Shown here: in pieces, positions 1-11,408 of the stretch
How positions within the stretch are numbered: the stretch's first letter is position 1
How the letters are laid out: every line of letters starts with the position of its first letter
NCBI GenBank assembly: GCA_964019155.1
Contig: OZ025241.1
Span: forward strand, 9,051,881 to 9,115,880
Reading direction: 5' to 3'
DNA from: Osedax fenrisi
Lineage: Eukaryota; Annelida; Polychaeta; Sabellida; Siboglinidae
DNA length: 64,000 nt
Notes under the pieces: model-generated
Database searches by the model: none
Seen by the model: the letters and a program-made list of their open reading frames with translations, nothing else
Told to the model about the DNA's origin: nothing
Translations under genes and position numbers: made by a program

Positions 1-1488
1 CCTATTACCATGTTATTATAAACACTTTAGTTAATTATTATTTAAAAAGTGTATAAACTCAAATAAATAATTATAATAATATGGCCAAAATCAAAAAATG
101 TAGAATTTAATCTGTGCATTTTTAAAAAGATTTATTGGGGTGTTTGTTTATCAAACATGAATAATTTGATTACATTTTATAAAATATTTAAAATTAGTGA
201 ATAGCGTAGCGATATACGATTATTTATTGATTATTTGATTTAATTTAAATTAACATTTTGTAACCAATCATAAATAGATATCTGAAAATAATTTAATAAT
301 AAAATATCATGAAGGTACAAGCACAAACCTCAACCTAAGTCTTAGCCAACCCTGATAGTATTGCAAAAATGTAGTGCATTTATATATTATGTGTTAGCCG
401 ATATTTAGTTTTTTTGGTTTACATTTTTATATATTTCAGGTTTTTCAATTTTTTATAATAATATCTGTTTTAAACATTACGAATTAGAAGATGACATTAT
501 AATTTAAAAGGATAATATTAAATATATTTATTTATTAACGAATATATGAAAAAATGGAATAAAACCCAAAAATCCCAATAAAATATACTGAATTTGTTGA
601 TGTTTTTTGATTTGTATTACATTATATAAGCAAGTGACTAGCAGCCATAAGTTAACATTATGTACTATAGAGCTATTTTGTTCAGTATGATATATATATA
701 CATTGTAGCATGTGGTGGTGTATTATATGCTAAGTAATAAGTATAACGGTATGATTGTGGGGGATCATCTCAAGGTATTAATGGACTTGGCACATTCATA
801 TTGAACATTGGTAGCCTTATACCATTTGTTCATTGTTACTTATCAAATATGTGTTATTTTTTCCTCTTTCTTTGTATACATCTTGTTTTATTTTTATTAT
901 TATCTATTATTATAACTTTATTTAATAATTATTCGAATTATAACTATTTTAATAATTAAAGCTTTACTTTATATTTATGTTTAATTTTCTTTTGAAATTT
1001 CTAATTATATTTTACTCTATTGTTACTTTATTAATATGTTGTTTTCCATTACTTTTACTGACAGGTAGATATCTCGATAAGTTAAGTCAACTTCTATATC
1101 TAACTGGGTGCACTCTCGTTTATTACGAGGAACCAATCTGATTATTATTACTATTATTATTATATATATATTCAATAATAAGATAATATTGTTTTATAAA
1201 ATTAAATAGTTATATATATATATACTAAATAAATGTTATTAGTATATATTCAATATATTCATATTTAGTATTATTTATATTATAATTGCATACAATTGAA
1301 TATATAGTAATTATTTATATATTTCTTAGAATTAATATTATTATAATCATATAATTGTATCCATTTAGTTATATAGGATTTTTTGTATATACATGAGTAA
1401 TATACTATGTATATATTTTATTTACTAGTTAGAAGTATATATAACTGGATATATAACAGGATACATGCATATAAATATACCATGTAAT

Positions 1489-1529
<41 letters not shown>
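1..1529. other. AT-rich non-coding DNA
   Basis: No exon, RNA gene or repeat family recognised. Long (TA)n runs recur through the window; the main ones are 1495-1537, 4508-4571, 8260-8320, 11560-11605, 19320-19382, 19552-19606, 23660-23721, 28838-28882, 37418-37455, 38168-38222, 41648-41692, 57379-57425 and 63437-63472. Confidence 0.6.
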
Positions 1530-1544
<15 letters not shown>

Positions 1545-1845
1545 ATATAAATCTATAAATATCATGTAGGTATTTATACACAATTGAATTTCATTGAGCC
1601 AATTTCGTTTGGTCAAAGAATCAAGCATATAATTAAATAATAAATTGTACATATATATGTAAGTACAATAGAACATCCAGTAGATATTTATAGATTTCTC
1701 AAAGACAGTTTCTTTATATATATATATATGTACAATTTAGTATTTAATTATATGCTTGATTCTTTGACCAAACGAAATTGGCTCAATGAAATTCAATTGT
1801 GTATAAATACCTACATGATATCTATAGATTAATATTATATACATA
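1530..1845. repeat. Foldback: about 120-bp arms
   Basis: GTAGGTATTTATACACAATT...TCGTTTGGTCAAAGAATC (1565-1657) is repeated inverted at about 1725-1818 almost without mismatch, with a 65-bp spacer. The transcript would form a long hairpin. The short frame 1488-1676 is not a gene. Confidence 0.75.
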
Positions 1846-1861
1846 TATATTTATAGGGTTA

Positions 1862-2082
1862 CGATCAAAAAGGACAAGTTGAGTAGAAAAGATTAAATTT
1901 TAAATGTGAAATAAATGTTTATAGGCTCATTTTGGGATCTAATGCAGCTAAAAAAAACAAGCAGGACAAAACTAAACCAATTAAACCAAATAACCCACAA
2001 ATACCAATACAATATATACATATATACTATTAACTCGTATTTCAAATTTAACCTCTAACCTTCAACTCGTCCTTTTTGATCG
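1862..2082. mobile_element. Small MITE
   Basis: The terminal inverted repeats CGATCAAAAAGGACAAGTTGA and TCAACTCGTCCTTTTTGATCG differ at one base. The 180-bp interior is AT-rich and non-coding. It ends 50 bp from the stop of the DYDC-like gene, so it may supply that gene's polyadenylation region. Confidence 0.65.
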
Positions 2083-2131
2083 TCTCCCTATTTATAAATA
2101 TATATATATATATGTATAGTTATATATATAG

Positions 2132-2305
2132 TTATACAAACTTAGCGATTACTTCTGGCTTTTTCTCAACGATAACAGCCGCGATGCTTTTCTTCTTCTT
2201 AGGAGTCTCTGAAGCCTTCTTCTTATCGCTCTCCTCCTTCATCCTGACCATCTCTTCCAGCCTCTCAGCTTTCACCATCTTCTCAGCCTCTAACAGCTCC
2301 CTATG
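2132..2305 (-). CDS. DYDC-like gene, exon 3 (C-terminal charged helix and stop)
   Basis: Encodes [20 protein letters not shown], then [19 protein letters not shown] and a short hydrophobic end before TAG. I chose the acceptor CAACAG|CAT (phase 0) because it continues the Glu/Arg helix directly after YERQ. A second phase-0 acceptor at about 2335 (GCGAG|AGA) would add eleven residues. A small MITE ends at 2082, so the 3' UTR is short or lies within it. Confidence 0.65.
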   Translation of the reverse strand, partial: HRELLEAEKMVKAERLEEMVRMKEESDKKKASETPKKKKSIAAVIVEKKPEVIAKFV

Positions 2306-4504
2306 CTGTTGTATGCGCATAGTTGATATATCACACCCTCTCTCGCGTTCAGATTACTATCTATATTATGTACATACACATAGACACACACATATAAATG
2401 TACATACACGCACACACCACACTAAGAAAGCGCACACACACATACTATACATACCCTCTCCTCTCCTCCCTCCCTCCACTTCCTAGCTCCCTTAGTATAC
2501 TCTCCCTCACCACACCTTCCCTACAATAGCATACCCTACCTTCCCTGCCCTCTCTTCCCTCCACTTCCTACTTCCCTTAGTATACTCTCCCTTCCCTACC
2601 CTAGCATACCCTCCTTTCCCAGCCCTCCCCTTCCTACCTCCCATAGTATACTCTCCCTCCCCTACCCTACCCTCCCCTACCCTACCCTCTTCCCCTGCCC
2701 TCGTACTAACCTGTCGTTCGTACCGCCTCGTCTCGTCCACCTTGTACAGATACTGCGCCAGATACAGTATAGGATCTTCGGGGCGCTTAACGCAGACCTC
2801 TGCAAGCGCCCGCGTCAACAACGCGCCCACGTTCACTTTCACGTATTCGGTGTCGCGAGTACCCAACGGCGACCGCTGCTGCTGCTGATGCACGTGCTGC
2901 CCGTGCTGCTGCTGCCCCCTGTATTGCTGCCTCCGCTGCTGCACGTGCTGCTGCCCCGGTGGTGGCAGTGACTCACCGCCCCGGTACCCCGAGGAATGCG
3001 TGGACGGGAACGTATCGCTCTCGGCCGAGGTGCTCGTGTAGACGCTACTGTCCACGTTCCTGCCTGTAGGTGTGTGTGTGTGTGTGTAGTGGTGGTCAGA
3101 TGGACAGTATAATCGTTGTATGAGCGCGATGTATTACTACGGCATAACGTAAATCAATAACGTTGATACATTTATTTATTTTTATTATAGTTTTGTCTCC
3201 TGTTTTATCTCCATTTTTAATATCTATTTTCTATATTCACTAAATTTATTATTATGTGTATAGAATACTGTTCATTTAACCGACTTACCTGTTACCCACA
3301 CCCTTAGTGCGTCGGTGTGGTCAGTACACCATGACCAGTTGGACATGTGTATAGTCTACTAACTGTCCACCCGCCCATGATTTATTTCAGACAATATAGC
3401 TAGCGCTAGGCCAGTTGGTGTGTGTGTGTTCTACTCTTACTATCAGTGGTGGTATTGTCGGTGTGTTAATGTTATTATTATAATTACTACTATTATTATT
3501 TTTGTTATTGTTTTTACTTTTATCTGTCACTCAAAATGACCTAACCTTCAGTGTGCCAAGTAGTTGTATAGGTACTCATTATAGAATATATTAAGAACCT
3601 TTATTCTCTACACTGTATATTATACAAAATATATAATGTTTTCTATTTGCTGTAATGTATTCTAACTCTATGATCAATAACAATGTAGTTAGTTATTACT
3701 AACAATAATAATGATGTGTTGTTTGTAATGTAGGTCATCTGTTTATGATGATACAAACTTATAAATTATATACTCTAATATATCTAAACTGCCACTTCTG
3801 ACACTAAACTTAATTATATCTGCTACATTATTATTACAAATAACATATCAAACCTATTCCTGACATCACTTTTCATCGTATCATTAAACATTGTTACTGA
3901 TTTAATCTCAAGTTTACGTAGTTTGAGTTATAGTATAATATATATGTATTTATTTTTATAATGAAAATTATTTAAAATTATAATTTGTGTAGTATTTAAT
4001 AATACTCTATAGGGGAGAGAGCTCTAATATCGACATGCATGTCATATTTACACCCTAGAGATCTCCTAAAATATAATTCCAATCAAAAAATAATTAATGT
4101 ATGAAATGTTAATCAATATAATTCTAATTCATATAAGTATAAATTTTTTTTTAATATTTATATTTTTTTAATTATAAACAAAAAACTGATTTTTTGGTTA
4201 CAATTCTAGTTTTATAAAATTTTGTATGTACTATATCTATTATCAATCATTTAAATATGTAGGTATTTTAAATATTTAAAATAAATCTTATAGATCTAAT
4301 TATATTTTACAATGTTCTGAAAAGATTTTGTATTTTTCATAATTTGTTACAAAGTTATTAACTTTTACCTAAGCAACATACATTTTCATAATACCGACAC
4401 CCTTTAAATTATATAACCAATCAGCGTTATTTTTTTATAATTTGTGTGAGTTATGATAATATTCATTAGATTAATATACATACCTAATAATATACACATA
4501 TACC

Positions 4505-4576
<72 letters not shown>

Positions 4577-5345
4577 TAACACTATATTGTTACTTATTAA
4601 GAATAAATACGAATTGCATGTGTTAACTAAAAGTAACACCCATTTAATTCTGATTGGATATTAAATAATATATGGTATATATCTAAATATAGATATATTT
4701 AGGGTGTCGATATTATGTGCAAAGGGTGTGCTATACGTAATATCAACACCCCTGTTATCAAACTAAATTAATTTTAAAATAGCTATTATATGTATAAAAT
4801 ACTTAATACTTATACATAAATTTGGAAATAATAAAGTTATATGGGTATTTATTGTTAGGGTGTCGGTATTCGAGTACTCTCCCCTATATATATATATATA
4901 GACTTTCCATAACCTATTATAATTATTACTAATTAATAATTATTAATACGATATTACTAATATCATATTAATTATTTTCACTTTAATAATTTAAATATAA
5001 ATTATATATTTTATTTCAGAAAATTTTGAAATCTTCATTATTCTAATTATTTATTTTAATACTTTTTTATTTTTAATTCTTCATATTAATATTAATATTA
5101 TATATTAATATAAATAATATTATTAATATTTGTAATAATATAATTAGTAATATATTAATATTATATATATTAAAATTACTTAGTACTATTTAGCCTATTT
5201 ACTAAATAGTATTTAGTACTATTTAGTTTTTCTATATATTTATGTTAATATTAGCATTATAATTAATACCATCCTGTAGATTTGGTATTATTAAATTAAC
5301 TAATTTATAAACTATATATATACCAACTATAAATAAAATATAATA

Positions 5346-5381
<36 letters not shown>

Positions 5382-6630
5382 TATTTATGTATTTAAATCA
5401 GACATGAAATACATAGGCTATATGTATTATTGATGTAAATTTATAAATATATTTCATATTATTTTCAATTATAAATTATAATTTATAATATATAATTTGA
5501 ACTTCAGGCAGAATAAAACATATTTAATTAAATTTATATATATATATATACATGTGTGTGTATGTGTGTGTATGTGTGTGTATGTGTGTGTAAGATTATT
5601 ATCAAATAGGTATCAGATTACAATGGGTAATATATGCAAGCATTATGAAGGCTATTATGATCATATCATACCTATAGATACATAATTCATTGTGATCCTA
5701 GCTTCCTATTCAATTAATAGCTCTCTCTGTATTATATATATACATACATATATGTGTGTGAAACTATATGTGTGAAAATATGCATGTGTTTCAATGTCAT
5801 ATGTTCGTTTATTGTATACGTGTGTGTGTGAATGTGTGCGTGTGTGTGTGAGCGTGTGTGTGTATGTGTGTGCGCGAGTGTGTGAGTGTGTGTGCGTATG
5901 TGCGTGTGTGTGAAATTCGTATAATAACACATGTAAAACAACATTACGAATGTGTATATTACGAAATTGTATCTATCGTGGCCTAGATTCTAATCAGGGC
6001 CACAATACCTACCTCGGGGAGCATGTGTTACTACTACCCTATAGGGTATACTACCCTACTACCCTACTACTACCCTACTGCTACTACTGCTGCTGTGATG
6101 GACGCGACATAATCGAGGACATGTGCTATACAGTCATGTCCTTGGCATGCCATCCTTCATCTCATAGAGCTAGTTTAGTTTACCTTTATCGTTCTCAATT
6201 GTTATCATTCATAATGGCAACAGGTTAATTAGGTTAAAGTACACGGCATATGTTCCTTATATATTATATTTGTGTTTATGAACAGATATATGTATTAATT
6301 TAATAAATAATGTAAAGATGATCTAATAATATTATAATAATTGTATTATACCATAGAAGTTGGATATTATTTATTATTTATATTATATTTAAAATTTAAT
6401 TAATTGTATTGATATGCTTTTACAATTACGTATGGATAAATAACCTATATATAGGTATATCAGATATATCTGATAATATATATATAAGCGGTAAACATAT
6501 AGGCATTAGTCATAATTTGCTAATAACACAACTATTATTACTTTGTTGTTGATGTTTTACACAAACTATTTTACATGTTTATCAAACATAATTACAACGT
6601 ATTAAGCATCAACCATTATATATATAATGG

Positions 6631-6661
<31 letters not shown>

Positions 6662-7284
6662 AGTATATACGTATATAATTATACAGGGACCTCTGGCTTA
6701 CTAGATTTTCCTTATCCCACTCATCACTGATCAGATCCCACTGCTCGAACCGTATACCCATACTGAGCTAGAGAGATCACAGATTTATCTCTAGCTCTAT
6801 ACGTATATCCCATCTGCAGACAATATATATACAGTCAACTCTCGGTAAGTCGGACTACGGATAAGTCTGACTTATCGATAAGTCTGACACATTTAGTTGG
6901 TTTGGTTGGATTTGTATCTAGTTCCATGTTAAATTAATCGGATAATACGGTTAAGTTTGATTGGATAAGTCGGACTTTTCTATAAGTCGGACACATATTA
7001 TAGTCATTTGTATGATTTTTATACTGGATAAGTCGGACTTTTTATAAATTGTCAGAAATGTTTACTTTAAATAATGAATATTATTAAATTAGTAAGGAAT
7101 ATTATTGAATACTACATGTTGTGTTGTTGATTGTTGCACAATTACACATTTCGGTAACCATTTAACTCGCGCTGCGCATCGCATGTCTTATTAGCATGAT
7201 CTTATGAATCTCGGATAAGTCGGACATCTCGTTAAATCGGACACTTTTCCCGGTCCCTTGCGAGTCCGACTTATCGGGAGTTGA

Positions 7285-7320
<36 letters not shown>

Positions 7321-7570
7321 GAGATATTGAATATATATACAATGTATAGCGGTGTTCCCTATCATACCTCGTGATCAGACGCGTGAAGATTACGATAGTC
7401 ACGTGACGACTAGCACGTGATCCCGTGACGTCACTAGTCAGCTATTTATCAACGAGTCACGCCATCACCATTACTGTTACTACTACACCCTTATGAGTTG
7501 TGGTCATAGCAGTAGTAGTAGTAGAAGTAGTGGTGGTGGTAGTAGTAGTAGTAGCAGTAGTAGTAGTAGA

Positions 7571-7617
<47 letters not shown>

Positions 7618-7622
7618 AAGTG

Positions 7623-7707
<85 letters not shown>

Positions 7708-7718
7708 AAGTAGTGGTG

Positions 7719-7764
<46 letters not shown>

Positions 7765-8257
7765 AATTAGTGGTGGTGGTAGTAGTAGTAGTAGCAGTAG
7801 TAGTAGTAGAAGTAGTGGTGGTAGTAGTAGTATACTACTATAGTAGGGGTGGTGGTTGTGGTAGTGGTGGTAGTAGTGCTTGTAGTATACTACTATACTA
7901 GTGGTAGTAGTAGTGGTAGTATACTACTATAGTAGGGGTGGTTGTTATCGTCTCATCTCTAGGTGTTATCGCATCCATATCAGCCGAGGTGATGTAGATA
8001 TACTAGCTCTATAGATAAGAGCCGCATGCAGGTATGTGTATGCGGTGTGTACGTGTGCTTGCTCCTGCTCCTGCTCGTGATTGTAATCTTCACGTATACG
8101 TGCGAGGATAAACAGGCCAAAGTGCACTCGTGTTATACTATCACTATATTGCATAATATATTACATATACATATATATATATATATATATATATTCATAC
8201 ATATATATAATAAGTATATATACTACAAGTAAACAATACACGTGGTATCATATAAAC

Positions 8258-8324
<67 letters not shown>

Positions 8325-8644
8325 TCGTATATATCGCTTCACATATATAATAACATAAGTTAATTCTTGAATATATCACGTCATATATAATGAACATATT
8401 CATCACGTTCAATGGTCAGTTACATGGTAACATGTTGCAATAGTGCTTCAATATAATCCTATAGTACACCCTATATAGCTTACGCTTAATTAGCTTATTA
8501 GCAGTGCTAACCCATCATAACGTGTAGATTTCTGCCTTCGTAGTCGCTGTTTCCGATCGGGCTATCACTTCCGGTGACGTCATCGGCGCTACTGTTACGC
8601 AGCGGAAGTGACGACGAACCCACGGAATCTTTACTGAATGACAT
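2132..8644 (-). CDS. DYDC1/2-like protein with Dpy-30 motif (3-exon gene model)
   Basis: The model joins complement(8512..8644), (2711..3063) and (2132..2305) into 219 aa. Residues 1-120 are low-complexity, rich in Ser and then Gln/His. About residues 115-152 match a Dpy-30 motif: [20 protein letters not shown], then RPEDPI and YLAQYLYK. The tail (163-219) is a charged, probably coiled segment with a KKKK patch. Dpy-30 motifs form a four-helix dimer that binds amphipathic anchor helices. In DYDC proteins the motif is followed by a Glu/Arg-rich helix, as here, and these proteins are tied to motile cilia and spermatids. Human DYDC1 is about 177 aa, so the long N-terminus is extra. Splicing agrees: exon 1 ends in phase 1 (G|GTTAGC), exon 2 enters as GC to complete Gly, and exon 2 ends CAG|GTTAGT in phase 0. 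The first intron is about 5.4 kb. Symbol DYDC1 versus DYDC2 cannot be decided. Confidence 0.72.
2455..2705 (+). repeat. Pyrimidine-rich minisatellite, about 70-80 bp unit, in DYDC intron 2
   Basis: Three diverged copies of CTCCCTTAGTATACTCTCCC followed by CTACCCTAGCATACCCTCC-type sequence. The other strand is G-rich and could form G-quadruplexes. It extends from the exon 2 donor toward exon 3. Confidence 0.75.
2711..3063 (-). CDS. DYDC-like gene, exon 2 (Gln/His-rich region and Dpy-30 motif)
   Basis: The acceptor is CCTACAG| after a CA-rich pyrimidine tract at 3064-3080; the donor is CAG|GTTAGT at 2710-2705. The frame stays open past the donor into a purine-rich minisatellite, but that stretch (EGRVGEGEY...) is intron, not protein. 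The first third is Ser/Thr-rich, the middle has QQQQ and HVHQQQQR runs, and the end carries the conserved Dpy-30 helices that identify the gene. Confidence 0.75.
4012..4884. mobile_element. Divergent relative of the 0.87 kb TIR family
   Basis: GGGGAGAGAGCTCTAATATCGACA end and TGTCGGTATTCGAGTACTCTCCCC inverse, TA flanks, 873 bp. It shares the AACCAATCAGCG block and uses GGTGTCGATATT in place of GGTGTCCGTATT. It carries a (TA)n run at 4508-4571 and lies in intron 1 of the DYDC-like gene. Confidence 0.6.
6832..7287. mobile_element. pogo/Tigger-like MITE, copy 1
   Basis: The ends CAGTCAACTCTCGGTAAGTC and GACTTATCGGGAGTTGACTG are inverted and flanked by TA on both sides. The interior repeats AAGTCGGACTT / TAAGTCGGACA words. 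CAGT ends with a TA target site are typical of Tc1-mariner/pogo-type elements. There is no transposase frame. Confidence 0.75.
7500..7950 (+). repeat. AGT/GGT trinucleotide repeat tract
   Basis: About 450 bp of interrupted (AGT)n and (GGT)n with larger internal duplication (AGTAGAAGTAGTGGTGGTGG several times). Poly-Ser/Gly and poly-Val readings in two frames are artefacts of the repeat. Confidence 0.9.
8512..8644 (-). CDS. DYDC-like gene, exon 1 (start codon)
   Basis: The ATG is at 8644-8642. It encodes [20 protein letters not shown] and continues through Asp/Ser-rich sequence to HVMM plus one base. The donor G|GTTAGC is at 8511-8506. It is much richer in GC than its surroundings and contains a TGACGTCA (CRE-like) octamer at about 8575. 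A CT/GA simple repeat (8650-8697) lies immediately upstream. It could also be an internal exon with an acceptor inside the GA repeat. The assignment to the same gene as 2711-3063 rests on matching phase and composition, not on homology. Confidence 0.55.
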
Positions 8645-9119
8645 CCTATCTCTCTCTCTCTCTCGATCGCTCTCTCTCTCTATTGTCCTCTCTCTTTATG
8701 TGTGGGTTAACACTGGTAGTGGTTGTGATAGCGGTAGTAGTTTTAGTATACTATAGTGATAGTATTATACTACTATAGTAGTAGTGATACTATAGTGATA
8801 CTATAGTAGTAGTACTATAGTAGTAGTACTAGTAATGGTGGTGGAGTTAGTGATAGTAGAACAACGGATTTAAAATATAGTATTCAGTGAACAATGCCTA
8901 CTAACATTAACCAGTACGGATAATGTAGGCTTTACGACTACAGTGAGAAGGTGATCACTATAAGAGATGTACGCAGACGACGTAGGGGGTAACGGCATTA
9001 ACCCCTCGAGATGCTACTGACCTGCTGCATCAGCTTCCCACTGACCGTCGCGCACCCTAGCGGATGGTGACCGCGCTAGACTAATCCGGATGCGGGTCGA
9101 TATCGCCGACTAGGATCGA

Positions 9120-9215
9120 TATCGATTATAATCGATAGTCGCCCGCCCCGCCCCCTCCCCCCTGCCACGTAATCTAGTAGCCGTCTGACCACGCCCCTAA
9201 ATAGATAACGGACAC
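9120..9215 (-). promoter_or_regulatory. Probable GC-box promoter region of the DYDC-like gene
   Basis: A CpG-rich patch about 0.5 kb upstream of the minus-strand ATG has a GGGGAGGGGGCGGGGCGGGC run (complement of about 9144-9163, SP/KLF-type GC box), a CACGCCCC element at about 9191 and several ATCGAT palindromes (9095-9136). The position fits a promoter, but no transcription start can be read. Confidence 0.35.
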
Positions 9216-9403
9216 GCGCGTATACGGTTATGTCATCTACGTTGTTAGCTGGACGTTAAGTATGATTATAACGTTGACCTACACGTATGTAGGAACGTAT
9301 ACTTACTATGTTAATAACTCATGTGCATAGATAGTCGGTGTTATCTAATATGATTCTCAGCGTTATCCTGATATCAATGCATTGCTATTATGATAGATGC
9401 CAG

Positions 9404-10066
9404 AGGCGCTGGAACGATGGTGTGTCATCGATATAAAGAAAGTGGATAAGCAATTGAATGTAGTGTATGGCACTATCCGCTACGAGCGCTGCAGTCGAAA
9501 CCCACTATCTGGCCCACTACTTTTTACTTATAATGATATGTATTTATCATATATATATTGATAATCACTACCAATTTTAATGTACAATCTATACTAAAAA
9601 TAAAATTATATATTTAAAATACATAATATCAACATTCCTCGTAATTTTGTGTATTTAAATTGAAGATATAATACTATTTTATTGATTTTATTGATATTTA
9701 TAATTTAAATCCATTGATATAGATAGAATTCACTTAAATCTATTTCGACGAAAAGACTACTGTTTTGATATTTGACATATATAATATGACTAATATCCAA
9801 TCAAAATCACTGATACCATTTTGTAAATTTATCGATAAAAGTGTCATTCACGTGTCTATCTTTTACATGCATTGCGTGCGTCAATTGCTTATCCACTTTC
9901 TTTATATCGATGTGGTGTGTATGTAGGGGGGACCAACCTGATTGGTTAATCAAAATAAATGTTGCGGTAAAAGTGGGGCAATACATATGAGGTCCCCATA
10001 GAATTTAAAGTGGGGGAGGGGACATACTACCCGCCGCCCCCCCCTGTTGCAGCACCCCTAGTTACA
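9404..10066 (+). mobile_element. MITE (TAGGGGC...-type ends) interrupted by a nested MITE
   Basis: The left part 9404-9417 (GGCGCTGGAACGA) and right part 9913-10066 (TGGTGTGTATGTAGGGGGGACCAA... to GTTGCAGCACCCCTAG) together equal an intact copy at 45591-45752. The two ends are imperfect inverted repeats (TAGGGCGCTGGAAC against TAGGGGTGCTGCAAC). The 9426-9912 element sits inside it. Confidence 0.65.
9426..9912. mobile_element. hAT-like MITE with 8-bp target duplication
   Basis: The element is 487 bp with perfect 32-bp terminal inverted repeats beginning CATCGATATAAAGAAAGTGG (9426-9457 and 9881-9912). It is flanked by the direct repeat TGGTGTGT (9418-9425 and 9913-9920). The uninterrupted paralogue at 45.7 kb shows a single such site, which proves insertion. 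An 8-bp duplication fits hAT (also P or Merlin). No transposase is encoded. Confidence 0.8.
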
Positions 10067-10179
10067 GCGCCCCTAGTTGATGCACCAACTGCCTCCATTA
10101 CAATAGTGGTACGCACGTGACCTATAGCTCGTACGTACATAGCATTAACATGTTGTACACGCGCGTATATTGGTGTATG

Positions 10180-10340
10180 CCCAGCAAACAGTAAGAGCAG
10201 CATAACAGCATCATAACAGCAGCATAATATCATTACAAATTAATAGCAGCATAATAGACATTTAATAGCAGCATAATAGCACAATGTAAACATTTGAGGC
10301 TCTAGCATTTGCTGTTATGCTGCTCTTACTGTTTGCTGGG
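10180..10340. mobile_element. MITE with CCCAGCAAACAG ends
   Basis: 161 bp, perfect 31-bp terminal inverted repeats (CCCAGCAAACAGTAAGAGCA... at 10180-10210 and 10310-10340), with an internal repeat of AATAGCAGCATAATAG. Flanks GGTGTATG and TGTGTACG may be a decayed 8-bp duplication. Related ends occur at 52307-52530 and 58489. Confidence 0.7.
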
Positions 10341-10663
10341 TGTGTACGTCAGACTTATTATCTGGAGCCTTATTGTTATAGTTAGGTTAATATATACATA
10401 CAAATATAAAATATAAATACAATTAACATACAATATAAATACATAAACGTACATACTTGATATATATTTATAGGTATATAATAAGGGTGTGTGTGTATGT
10501 GTTTGTGTGTGTTTGTGAGTATGTGTGTGTGTAATAATAACGTTGATCTACCATATTAATATACAATGCAAATAATAACATTGTTCCTGATTGATAAAAA
10601 AACTAATAAATACCAAGAGTTGAATACCTTATGGACATTTCACATTTACCAGCCGTAGCTTCA

Positions 10664-10677
10664 GTTGCTATGGCAAC
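10664..10677. promoter_or_regulatory. RFX-type X-box GTTGCTATGGCAAC
   Basis: The 14-mer GTTGCTATGGCAAC is an almost perfect inverted repeat and fits the RFX X-box consensus (GTNRCC, spacer, RGYAAC) at all but one position. X-boxes mark promoters of ciliary genes across animals. It lies 2.0 kb upstream of the DYDC ATG and 0.5 kb upstream of the plus-strand exon at 11218, so it could serve either. Binding is inferred. Confidence 0.5.
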
Positions 10678-11217
10678 GGTGGCCTCATAGATTCATTATG
10701 TTACATTGTAAACTATACATCTATGGGTGGCCTACATAGTGCATATATATGTAGTCACATGACATTCTTATATAATATATTAATCTAATGAATATAATAC
10801 ATTACCTGTATACATAACCTGATTGAATGTCACACATACATACTCATACACACACGAAAACACACACAAACACACACACACTCGTATAGTAATACCGACC
10901 TTATTAATTTAATAGTAATATATTTTAACTTTTAAATAATGTTAAGGTCTCTTACCCAAGCAGGAGTATTAACAGCAATGATAATAATGTTAATGTATGA
11001 TATTAATATACGTGTAATAATAATGTATGTGTAAGTGTGTCAATGAATTATTATTAGTATCAGATTTAGGTATACGCACCTGGGTTATTGTAGAAGCATT
11101 GCTGCTCGTCGAGAAAATTACCCTTGCTATTAAATTACCCCAGAATGCATACTATGGTGTACTTAATACTTAATACTTAATACTTACCCCCTTCCACCCC
11201 ACCCCCTCTTCCGCTAG

Positions 11218-11408
11218 GCGTCTACGAAGTACCGGACACGAGTTACTACAACCCCATCCCGTGGCAGCCGATATCCATTCCGCCCACCTACAAGCAGAAC
11301 AAGCAGACCAAGCAGCAGACGACCACCACTAGAAGAACTAGGCCGGGGTGCAAGACCATCTCGTCCACGTCGGCGTGTCGCTTTAGACCGCGGTCTTCTC
11401 GGTTCTAG
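11218..11408 (+). CDS. Probable terminal coding exon, product unknown
   Basis: A GC-rich island after a textbook acceptor: a C/T tract (11187-11213), then CGCTAG|. In the frame completed by GC, it reads VYEVPDTSYYNPIPWQPISI, then PPTYKQNKQTKQQTTTTRRT, then a Cys/Arg/Ser-rich end and TAG at 11406-11408. It enters in phase 1. A second frame is also open here, but it reads as biased Arg/Pro/Ser sequence typical of a GC-rich shadow. I found no upstream exon with a matching donor on this strand. The nearest candidate is a weak ATGGGTGGC... start near 10723, which I do not claim. The Tyr/Pro motif and basic tail resemble short structural proteins, and the nearby X-box hints at a ciliary one, but no family is recognised. 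Confidence 0.45.

Noticed and set aside
2507..2710. Continuation of the DYDC exon (Gly/Arg/Lys-rich)
   Set aside because: This is intronic purine-rich minisatellite after a good donor; repeated 'coding' there is a by-product.
7493..7901. Poly-Ser/Gly and poly-Val frames
   Set aside because: AGT/GGT trinucleotide repeat read in two frames.
8026..8232. Plus-strand frame with a Leu/Val-rich membrane-like segment
   Set aside because: It has no domain, runs into TA repeat, and the minus strand is equally open; the CAG|GTATGT there has no open upstream exon.
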